The position numbers were made by a program, and so were the translations under genes. A stretch of DNA of 64,000 nt, taken from Dryas octopetala. Lineage: Eukaryota; Streptophyta; Magnoliopsida; Rosales; Rosaceae. The DNA lies in NCBI GenBank assembly GCA_963921425.1, contig OY992836.1:16013614-16077613 (forward strand), given 5' to 3'. A model generated the notes under the pieces. The model was not told where the DNA came from and ran no database searches. It worked only from the letters and a program-made list of their open reading frames with translations. Of the stretch, positions 31,661 to 41,403 are shown one piece after another. Numbering within the stretch: position 1 is the first letter of the stretch; each line of letters begins with the position of its first letter.

Positions 31661-32015
31661 TGTGCCGAGCCGAAGTGCCATTTTCGGCCCGACGCTCGGT
31701 ACATTACAGACTCATCAGGTCTATAAACTCATGTGTCGAGCGGGCGCGCCATTTCCGGCCCGATGCTCGGCATATTACAGACTCATCAGGTCTATAAACT
31801 CATGTGTCGAGCGGGCGCGCCATTTCCGGCCCGATGCTCGGCATATTACAGACTCATCAGGTCTATAAACTCATGTGTCGAGCGGGCGCGCCATTTCCGG
31901 CCCGATGCTCGGCATATTACAGACTCATCAGGTCTATAAACTCCCGTGCCGAGCTAGCGCGCCATTTTCGGCCCGATGCTCGACATGGTACAGACTTATC
32001 AGGTCTATAAAAATC
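31661..32015 (+). repeat. 71 bp tandem repeat array, 5 copies
   Basis: Located in the retrotransposon 180 bp after the pol stop. Copies start at about 31661, 31732, 31803, 31874 and 31945. Copies 2-4 look identical. The first and last have diverged. The shared core includes CATTTCCGGCCCGATGCTCGG and ACAGACTCATCAGGTCTATA. The repeats stay open in translation but there is no reason to think they code. Confidence 0.93.
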
Positions 32016-32542
32016 CCTGTCTGAGCCGAAGTGACTTCCTACAGTCCTAACGTTCAACAGGATATTTCTAAAAGAAAAATATACACTCCAATCGAAACTT
32101 TCATCGTGCATGCCGAGCCGATCTGAAAGTGGGTTTGAATATTTTTCTCAAAAAACTGCATTCCTAAAATATCTCAATGGGTATGCCGAGCCCGTCCGAG
32201 GTGACTTTTTACTTATCTTGGTTATGCTTATCAGGCTAACCCTAAGACAAGTTCTAACTTATCATTACCATTCATTTTCATTGCGATCGGCATGTCGAGC
32301 CGATCCCAGAATGTCTTGGTTTTTATTATTGTCACTTTTATCACTTTCATGTGTTATTGGTTATGTCTTTAGCTTAATTTCCGAGCTGAATTGATAATAA
32401 CTTAACTCATAAAGAAAATACTGATAAAATAAATAACATAAAACCAAATACAAATTGTTCCAAAAACAATTAAACCCGAGCCACACTTCGGCTCGGGAAC
32501 AAAAAAACAAAAACAAGATAATATAAAAAACAAAATAAGCCA
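32016..32542. other. retrotransposon spacer between repeat array and antisense gene
   Basis: Lower GC than the flanking parts. Scattered GCCGAGCCGA motifs. Would contain the 3' end of the antisense transcript. No ORF of note. Confidence 0.5.
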
Positions 32543-34939
32543 TCATGCAGATCGCTCGGCAGGGCCCTCCAGGATCGGCTCGATGGACTCCTCGGGCGTC
32601 TCCTCACCGAGCTGCACCACCTCAACCCCGCCGATCTGCATCTCAGCGTTGGGATCGGATTCGGGGGCCGGAGGGATTGGGGTCGGCTCGTACGTGGGCA
32701 GTGGAGGATCTTCCGGAGTCGGCTCGGCTTCAGCGGGGACTTGGCGATCGGGAGGAGGAAGCTCGTCCTGGTGACTCCCCTGGGTATCCTCCCCCTCGTC
32801 ATCGGACTCGCCAAGGAATGAGACATCCCAGTCCGGCCTCTTCGACTTGATCTCGTCCAGAAGCTCCTTATACCCCTCGAAGTGGGCATCGGCAAGTGCC
32901 TGGGCGCTCGGTATTTCAGCTCGACGTCGGAGCTCGGCATTTTCGACCCTCCGTTCGGCCGCCTCGACGTCTCGCTGGAGATCGCCGACATAGTGCCTCA
33001 AGTCGGCCACATTTTGCTCCGAGGACGCGAGCTCTTTGCCGAGCCGAGCGACCTCCTCCTCCTTCCTGGCCAGCCTGGACTGCAGACCCTCCGACCGTTC
33101 GCGCTCGGCATTGACCGTCCGCTCGGCCTCGGCCAACTTCTCTTTTAGCTCCACGACCCGTGCCCGAAACCTCTCCAGTTTCGCCTCGGCATCGACGGCG
33201 GCCTTAGCAGCTTCGAACTGCCTCATGGCGAGCTGCAAGGAAAACATATCTGTTACTAATCCGAACCGAGCGGATAGACAAAATCCGAAGTAAAAAGACT
33301 TACCATCATAGCCTGGCGGGATGTGATCAAAGCCTGGTGGCTGAAGCCCGGCTCGCCGTGACCGGTCCACAGCCCCTCCAGCGCCTTCGGCGTCATCACA
33401 CGCTTAAAGCCCGTGACGAACGGCTCGAGGCAAGGGTCTACCTCCACCGCCTTCGGGGGCCCCGATCCGGACGCCTCGGCACCAGAACCGCTGGGCCCGG
33501 CCCGAGCTCTCTTCTCCACCGGGGCCTCGGCCTGGGGAGCTTTCCTCTTCTCTGCCTGCCGAGTCGGTCTCGGCGCAGGAGATCTAGGCTGAGCTGCCGC
33601 TGGGGCAGGAACCTGGACCGGCTCGGCAGGGGCCCGCCCCGCGGCCCTCCTCTGGACGCTCCGAGCAGCCTTCCTCCTCAGGCGAGCCTCCAGTTCGGTG
33701 GGCGCCATTCCCCTTTCTGCCCTCGGATTCCACCTGGGTACAAACCAGGAGATCCCACTCAACCTGATCTGAGTCGGTCCGAGCAGGAACTTGGTGGACA
33801 GGTATTCGGCCGGTGAGTCTCTGATCACGGCGATCTGATCCTTCAGCTCGCCTCGGAGTTTATATTTGCCCCAGCTGACTGCAAGGATGAAACAGAAAAG
33901 AGTTAGCCATGAAATACATATATACAGTCATTACAAAATATATACTGATTGCCCTCGGATCGGCCCCAAACTTCCAATGCCCACCTGGGATCCTAAAGGC
34001 TCTGGGGACCCGAGCCGGGGTAACATCGCTCGGATCGGCAAATTCCCAATCCCCGGAGACAAAAAAGTATCTCCTCTTCCAAGTCTTCTGAGAGGAGGGG
34101 TTGCCCGAGAACAACGGCCCCGAGTAGGCCTGCAGGTTGTAGAAGCCGAGCTCAGTGTTCTTCGACCTCAGCGCGTAGGAGCAGAACAGGACATCCTTGT
34201 GTGGTACACACTTGTGCACTTTGTGCCACAAGATATGCATGGACAGGATGATCCTGTATACATTTGGGTTCAGTTGGTGCGGCGCCGCGCCGATCGTCGC
34301 GAGCCAGTCCTGCAGGAAGGGATGCAGGGGAAGCCGGACCCCATTCTCAAACATCTCGGGGTACATTGTCACCCATCCTCGTGGAGGTCGGCTCGGTATC
34401 TCTCCCCCGCTAGGCAATCTCATCTGTACAGACTCGGGAACCGAATACCTACCCCTCAGGTCCTTGAGATGATACTCTGTCATCTCATTAGGAATCTGAT
34501 CGGCCTTCCACGCCAATTCCTCATAGAAGTCCGGGTCGATCGGACTCCCCGTCACCCCCTGAGCCGAGGTCGATGCCTCGTGACCCCTGTCTCTTTCATC
34601 CGAGCCTGAGGTGAGTCTGCTCGGGATGGTGGCGATCGGCTCGACGTCAAGAGGCTCTTCGTCGCCTCCTTCGGCCATCCCTTGTTCCCTATCGGAACTC
34701 AATATCTCGGGGTTTTCTTGGTCCCCCCGGGCTCGGCGCTCTCCACCTGGGTTGCGGTTCAGTGCCGAGCCGGCCTCGTCCAATTCTTCGGACAAACCGT
34801 CCCAACTCGCCTCACCCGCAGGTGGGCTTCGGCTCGGCTCGGCCTCACCCGCAGACGGGCTTCGGCTCATCTCAGCCTCACTATCTCCTTCAAAGGCTTC
34901 TCCCAAGCCGAGCCGGCCACTCGAGTCAGTCTCAGACAT
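32543..34939 (-). CDS. antisense three-exon gene of the retrotransposon (gypsy-type putative transposon protein)
   Basis: Runs opposite to gag-pol, between pol and the 3' LTR. Exon 1 is 34939-33946, ending ATCA|GTATAT. Exon 2 is 33878-33304, bounded by CTTGCAG| and ATG|GTAAGT. Exon 3 is 33232-32543, after CTTGCAG|. Lengths 994+575+690 give 752 codons with phases that agree across both introns. The N-terminus is acidic and Ser/Glu-rich. Then comes a domain like the plant 'putative gypsy type transposon' family (Transposase_28/PF04195): RGWVTMYPEMFENGVRLPLH, HQLNPNVYRIILSM. Exon 2 is Pro/Ala/Arg-rich and basic. Exon 3 has a long coiled coil (LKEKLAEAERTVNAERERSE) and a Pro/Glu-rich tail. Extra ORFs of this sort are known from Tat elements. 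The function is unknown. Confidence 0.85.
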
Positions 34940-35264
34940 TACAAACACCTTCTCACTTTTCTCTCTCTTGCTTTTTGAATCAAAAAGTGGTTTTTCTCAA
35001 GAACTCTCAAGAACACACACCCAAAACCCGAAAATGCAGAAAACTCAAAAAGGAGGAGAATCACTTACTGGTTTTCCTCCGCCCAAAGTCTCCGCCCCTA
35101 ACACACTAGGAACCACCTCGCCCACGACCGTGTCTGGTCAAAATCGGGATCGGACAACCTCTCGGACGGCGGTGAGAGATTGAAATTCGCGGCGAGAGAG
35201 AGAGGTTTCGCAGAGAAAAGAAGAAACTGAAGATGAAAGTGAAGAGGCAGAGAGAGAAACTGCC

Positions 35265-35272
35265 AATTTATA
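35265..35272 (-). promoter_or_regulatory. TATA box for the antisense retrotransposon gene
   Basis: TATAAATT on the minus strand (within GGGGGTATAAATTGGC), followed by a CT-rich leader of the plant type. It lies about 326 bases upstream of the antisense ATG at 34939 and outside the LTR, so it would be a separate internal promoter. Confidence 0.55.
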
Positions 35273-35561
35273 CCCCCATGCAAACCGATCTCAACCCTTC
35301 ATTTCTGGCGCTTCACATGCCAGATCTTGACACCTGTCAAGCATTCAAAAATACCCATAATGAGGTGACCCTTACGTTCCCCCATGCAGAAATCAAACGT
35401 CCCTTCACCTGCCCCTGAGATATTTTGGCCAATCACAAGTCGTCATGTGTTCGGATCTTCGAGAACATAGATTTGTAGGGTTCGGCTCGGATCAAACAAA
35501 GTGCTATCTTTGGGAAAATCCTTACATCTCAACTTCCAATCCACCACTGTCTGTTCGGATC

Positions 35562-35573
35562 GGAAGTTGGGGG
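35562..35573 (+). other. polypurine tract
   Basis: GGAAGTTGGGGGA followed by CTCC and the 3' LTR start at 35579. Expected position of the plus-strand primer. Confidence 0.65.
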
Positions 35574-35578
35574 ACTCC

Positions 35579-36637
35579 TGTTTGTGGGAAAATCCACATC
35601 GATCCGAATAGCCAATCACAGCTCGACACGTGGCTGGTCAACACCCACCTCGGAGTTGACTTTCTATGGTCAAACTTTGACCTCCACATCATCACTGGTC
35701 AGCATTTCCTCTGCCAGCTCAGATCGAATTTCCACGCCGGGCCCACCATGTTCGGTCCGAGCCGAACCGATGATCTTTCAATGGATCGAGTGTCCATCTC
35801 ACCACGGTCATTCCGGTTCGGCTCGGCTCGGCACAGGGCACGGTCTCTTTTCGAGTTCTGGCGTCGACCAGTTAGGGCTCGGAAGGACCCCAGTCTACTG
35901 GATCGGCTCGGTCTTGAATCCCATGCCCGATCCGATCACACATGGACTTATGTCTACGCATAAGAACATGTGCTTGTATCGGCTCGGCTCGGCTCTCCGC
36001 CGCCATTCCCGGGAAGATCATGCTGGGACGAACCGCCACACTTAAATGCACCTGACACAAATCTTCTGACAGAGGGGATATCAGGCTTGCATTCATGACT
36101 ACTGGAGCAGTCTGCCTGAACCTTCCAGCCTTGCATTTAATGGAGCATTCAATGCAGCATTGAATGCTGAAGAAGCAGGCAGCTGAGCATGCAACTAGGT
36201 CTGACCAGGTGCGTGGGTCTCTGGCAACCATTCATTCACATGCAGGTATCTTACTCATTAAGGTTTCCTTTGCTTATATATATCAAGTCATATGTGCAAA
36301 AACTAGGACTACGCATCTACACACAAAACACTTACACAAAATTTCCACTCTCCCAAGAGCATACCCAACTTGCTGAGAATAACCCAGAACATTTGCCTTG
36401 TTCTTCCCATTCTCCCAAGTTCTTCCTTTGTTCTTCCTCATCCACCATCAAACACCATCACTGACTTCATCATCGGAGCGTGTTTGGCTGGTACCACACC
36501 GGTCCATCTCCCTTGACCTTGTTTCTCTTGCAGGAAGATCTCAACCAGCATCCACTTCATCATCCAGCAAAGCACCTGATCAGCCAGATCAGCTTATCTA
36601 AGTTGTTGCATCTACCTTACGAGAATTTGCATCAACA
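35579..36637 (+). repeat. 3' LTR
   Basis: 1059 bp, TG...CA. Same length and, by eye, same sequence as the 5' LTR. Followed by the CACTT duplication. Confidence 0.95.
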
Positions 36638-36796
36638 CACTTCATTAATTTATAAGCTCTCGTGTCCAAATTTCTATGCCATACATTAAAGCTTGTACTA
36701 TTAAAAATTTGTAATCAAATTGATGATAAAGTACTTGGTACGTACATGGTTTAATCATATATCATCTAATTGATCTTCTTAGACATCTATATATAA

Positions 36797-38569
36797 TCAT
36801 GCAAGTAGGGCCAACTGAACCAAATTCATTGGTGCCACGAACGGTTTGCCACCACTACAAAGAGTTGTAGCTGCGACTTTAGACGCAGCCTGTGTTGGAT
36901 GGAATTGGTCCCAGAACAAGTAGCCTTCGCGATCTGCACACACATCCGAATCTTGTTTGCATGGCAACTCTGCATTGAAATTCCCTTTTCCGCAGCAAGC
37001 TTTTGTCACCTCCTTAAAACCTACCAAACAAAAGTTAGGCCATATAAACAAAATTAATGAATCAGCTTTAATATGAAAATTCTCTATTAGTCCGGCCAAT
37101 ATGTTATAATATTGTCAAAATATTGTTAACATGGACTATTAGTTGGGTGAAAATTTATTTAAATATGTGGTCTTAATTGACAGATCGACAATATAACATG
37201 TCAGATATCTGATAAGATGTTAGCTTAATAATTACCAAATTGAAAGGGGTTGTGGAGAGTAAAATTTGTCATTTGATATGCATCTGCAAGTGCGTAAATC
37301 ATCCCTTTGCATTCTGAACTTAATTTCTGCAGGAGGCCTTGCAGTCCCGTATAGAATAATTGAGCATAAGCATTCATGGGTTCCAAACAGCCACCAGTTT
37401 CACTAAAATTACGCTGGAATGGGCAGCACCCAATTGGTGGAACACTAACTATCCCAAATCTTTTGGCTCCTAGCTTATGTAGGCTCTGCAATTGAAAATA
37501 AGATAATTAAAGTTTAAGACCAATATTCATTAGGATTAATATTTTCACTAGTTTTGAATTTATAATGTGACAGACCCTTAAGTGAGTTTCGTAAGTGGAC
37601 ATAAGAGTGGTCACGTAGTCTTGGCCAGTAGTGCTGCTGTTGCTCTGGTTATTAAAAGCAAAGTATTCGAAGATGTCATTGCTTCCAACGCTGATGAGGA
37701 AGAGGGACTTGGATAGATTCTTAGCCGCTGCAGCACCACCCAGTAATTCTAAGACAGTCGCAAATTGCTGGACCTGTTCCCCAAAGGAAATGACCTTTCC
37801 CTGTGTAGGTTTATATAATATATATTAAAATTATAAATATTTTCTCAAACTGTGTTAGACCAAGTAATTAAGAAAATTAATTACAACTTAATTAATTGCT
37901 CTGTACTTGGTGGGTATGTTCTTGTTTCTTACCCACTTCACTTTTCCGGTATCTTTCAGAAGGCCTGATCCTCCAGAGGCGAAGTTGACTCCTTTAATTA
38001 GCATACTAATCCTCTTGAGATCAATAGATTGCTTATAATTGTTGTTTAAAACAGAGAGAAAAGGTGGCGGGCTCTGATTGAAACCCAGTAAGTTGGCTAA
38101 TCAATTTATAACACATGCACCAAGCAAAAAAAACAAAAAGTTAATATATACATTAAGATGATGATGATAATAATAATCAAACAAAAATCAAAAACCCAAA
38201 TGAAAACAACAATTTATTAGAACTAGTCTACTACATATTAATAAAGCATGCAATTAATGACAATTAATCAACAGTCTAAACAGTCTAAATACATAATATA
38301 CCAATGTAATCAACAGTGTTGTAGCCGTTGCTAAATCTGCCCGTTGGTATAGAATGAGGGAAATCAATTCCATTAAAAGGGACATCAGCCCTTGCTCCAC
38401 ATTCAGGCAAGTAATTGTTTGTCCCAACATCTACTGTGGAGTCACCAAATACGTAAATTGCTGGCACAATTGGCTCCTCCTGTGTCGAATAGGATCCATG
38501 CAAACCAAACATCACCACAAACACAATGACCCAAATAGAAACTGAAAATGATAAGCTCCTCTTGCCCAT
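36797..38569 (-). CDS. GDSL esterase/lipase (intact paralogue)
   Basis: Five exons: 38302-38569, 37933-38096, 37576-37800, 37236-37485 and 36797-37020. Lengths 268+164+225+250+224 give 376 residues and stop, with every junction in phase and GT/AG bounded. An N-terminal hydrophobic signal peptide (~1-28) predicts secretion. SGNH-hydrolase blocks: I, YVFGDSTVDVGTNN with catalytic Ser (~residue 44); II, GVNFASGGSG; III, SVGSNDIF; V, FWDQFHPTQAAS with the Asp and His. Such enzymes hydrolyse acyl esters of lipids, cutin or small metabolites. The substrate here is unknown. It is the functional partner of the ruined copy at 11660-21736, with which it shares exon structure. A (GT)n run lies just upstream of the start. 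Confidence 0.92.
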
Positions 38570-38602
38570 GGTAATTAATAGCTAGTAGTACTAATTTAGT
38601 TA

Positions 38603-38604
<2 letters not shown>

Positions 38605-38634
<30 letters not shown>
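38605..38634. repeat. (GT)n microsatellite
   Basis: About 15 GT units, 35 bp upstream of the GDSL ATG. Confidence 0.9.
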
Positions 38635-38636
<2 letters not shown>

Positions 38637-39351
38637 ATATATGATCAGACCAATATTACACTTTATATCAATTAAGCTAGCTAGCTTGGGTTAATGGCTG
38701 CCTCGGTTATTGCAAATTTTCAAGAAAATTAGACAAGTCGAATAGAAAGTACTAGAATCAACTAGTAGTATAAACTATTAGATTCCTACTTCTAAAGGGT
38801 CATTGTCCCAAGTTCCAGTCTGGCTCCAAGTAGGCACGTTACTAGAAGCCGCATATGTACATGTACAAGGAAATTACAATAATTAAGGGTTTAGTTTGTT
38901 TTGATTTTGTTGGCGGAATTTTCTAATTGATATGATTTAATTAATCGCATGCAGCTAGATGAGTGATGACTGCAACAGATATAGCATATTCCATAAGTAG
39001 CATATCCATCTCTGCTTCTTCCCTTGTTAAATGTGATTTTAAGTGATTCTTTTCTGATGTACAATGTATGATGCTAGCTAGTTATAGTTGCATGAGTTTT
39101 GTTTTTTCTTTAAATAGTTAATGTGTATGAGATTCATTTGTAACATTTATGCACATTACCGATTGACAGTCACTTATATTTGCTTAATTAGATTTCAACT
39201 TTCATCTGAGTAAACTATATTATGTATCATATCTTGAGTGAAGGTGTAAACCACTTATTTAGGTCCCACTCATATTAGACACATAACAAGATGGGTAAAT
39301 TATATTTGCTACATACTAATTTTGTCAACAATGGAGTATATGGATCATATT

Positions 39352-39748
39352 TAGGGATGGCAACTGAGCGGGTTTGCCAATATCATACTCGCCTCGTCTG
39401 GTAATCGGGTCCCTATCGGGGGTATTCGGTGCCCTTATTATTTTTTTAAAAATAAATTTTTTTATTAATAACATAATAAATTAATATAAATATATAATAT
39501 AATAGATGAAATACATTAAAATTCATCATATTATATTATAATAACACTAAATTATAAAGAAAATACTATTAAATTTTAAAGACATACAATAAAAATTAAG
39601 AAAATAAATTATAATATAATTATATAATATAATATTTTTATTAAATGAGTATACGGGACGAGCGGGGACGGAAATGGTATTACCATACCCGCTTAATCGG
39701 GACAAGTCCTACAAAAATTTTGGGGGATGAGAAATTTTGCCATTCCTA
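39352..39748. mobile_element. hAT-like MITE (~400 bp)
   Basis: Ends TAGGGATGGCAA and, inverted, TAGGAATGGCAA, 11 of 12 matching. Internal G/C-rich arms (GGTTTGCC...CGGGTCCCTATCGGG and GAGCGGGGACGG...CCATACCCGC) flank an AT-rich centre. This form is typical of plant hAT MITEs. The target duplication is unclear (TCATATTT occurs near both ends, but not cleanly adjacent). Confidence 0.5.
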
Positions 39749-41403
39749 AATTCATATTTTCTTGGGTTGAGGGGTGTTAAAAGGCCCAACAAACAAGAGA
39801 AGTACAAGCAAGCCCGGAATAGACTATCAAGCCTGTAAGTACAAAACTAGTTTCTTAACAATATGAGCTAGTTTGATGATCTAGCTATCTATGACAATTG
39901 TGATGCTTGGCGGATATAATAATAAATTAATAATAATAATAATAAGAAAATATAATAAGATTGCAATTGAATGATCGGTGATGAAGCTTAGCTCGTGTTA
40001 CATAAAAAATCGGACGAGTTAAGGTTGGGTAGTGTCACTCGTGTGACTGTTTGGTTAGGACGTAGGAGGACCTGTCGGTGCACGTAACAGAACTGGACTA
40101 TCTAACTTATCTGGTGGGATACGGACCATCAAAGATGTGTGGTCTCCTCTAATGACAGGTTTTCTAAAAAAAGAAAGAAAAAAAGGAAGGAACAAAGGGC
40201 GCAGGAAATGCTCTTTCTTTCTTCCCTGAGTAGTTGAGTTAATCCAATTTAATTCATGTTGATTTTGCGTACACACTACTTAATAATACGACTCTATGTA
40301 CTATTTGATTAGAATTTCAATGGGTTTCATTCACTTGAATTATTAATTGCACATTATATATTATTATCCCCTTGCTCCAAGAATTAATTGCCCATTTGGA
40401 GAGAAAACTCTGGATTCATGCATCAAATAAATAAAAAGAGAAACACTTATGAATGACAATTAATTAATAAGATAATAAATAATAATAATAATAATGTTGG
40501 AGTCACAAAATTTGTTCAACGTTTTAAATAATTTCATACTTTTTTTTTTGGTGAAATTTTATACATTTTCAAAAAGCATAATATTACATTTGGAATATAA
40601 TAAAATAATATTTGTGCATATCTTATACTTTTACGTTCTTAATTATTTTTTTGTTACATGAGAAAGAAATGTTAAACTTATTTTAAACCTAATTCATTGT
40701 CTCACTCACACTAATATTGGTGTGACCGTCATACCATCACTAAATGTTACTAATCCATATATGTTATAACATGTGTACATTTATTAATACTATACTTTAA
40801 TAATTTGTTATTCACCAATATTTAAACACGTAGATTAATAATACTATGTGACGATATAACATTTACACACAAAAATTTTTCATCACTTAGACTAACCTTT
40901 TAAGTTTTTTTCTTAGTTAAGTTCCTAAGCCTGTGTATCATAATGGTTTTTTTTTATGCTCATAATATTAAAGTTTAAGAACTAATCAACTGAATCAATA
41001 AAATTATTTTTATCGATTTTACTAATTATATATTTCAGAAAATAAAAGTTAAAAAAGAGATGGCGGTATGCGCAATTTGCGCAAATACGCACATCACAAA
41101 TCAGAGTGTAATTAGATACACAGAGGGACAGAGGGCACAGACGTATACAGCTACGTATTGAATTCTCCTCTCCCTGAAAAACTTTTCTCTATCCAAATCC
41201 AATTCCAAATCTAAATCCAAATCAAACCCTTCTTCTATGTCGTAGCTCCACCAGTTGGGTTTTCCAATTCCAATCCAAAATCCAACACTTTCTCGAGAAA
41301 GTTCAATTCTTGAGGGAACAACAAACACTTCCGCGGAAACCCAGTTGTCGAAAATACTGATGTAAACAGTTTCTCATTTCTTTTTTCTCTTTTATTTTAC
41401 TTG

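Larger units (their letters stand above)
24400..36637 (+). mobile_element. complete Ty3/gypsy LTR retrotransposon, Tat lineage, 12238 bp
   Basis: Two LTRs of 1059 bp (24400-25458 and 35579-36637) begin TG and end CA. They are flanked by the 5 bp duplication CACTT (24395-24399 and 36638-36642). The element has a primer-binding site, a gag-pol ORF in gypsy order (PR-RT-RNase H-INT), a tandem-repeat array, an antisense spliced gene and a polypurine tract. A second RNase H domain after the usual one is typical of Tat elements. The two LTRs read the same at every position I compared, so insertion was very recent. GC content is much higher than in the host DNA. It landed in the roughly 2.8 kb spacer between the two GDSL paralogues. 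Confidence 0.95.
38570..41403. other. intergenic region between GDSL and PAT10-like genes
   Basis: AT-rich. Contains the shared divergent promoter space of the minus-strand GDSL gene and the plus-strand PAT10-like gene, a (GT)n tract and one hAT-like MITE. No gene was recognised. The ORF around 40055-40276 looks fortuitous. Confidence 0.5.

Noticed and set aside
31662..32010. Three overlapping 68-codon ORFs spaced 71 bp apart
   Set aside because: They are the same frame repeated by the 71 bp tandem repeat, with no protein character.
31661..32015. CRISPR-like array
   Set aside because: The repeats are directly adjacent without unique spacers, and this is a plant nuclear retrotransposon.
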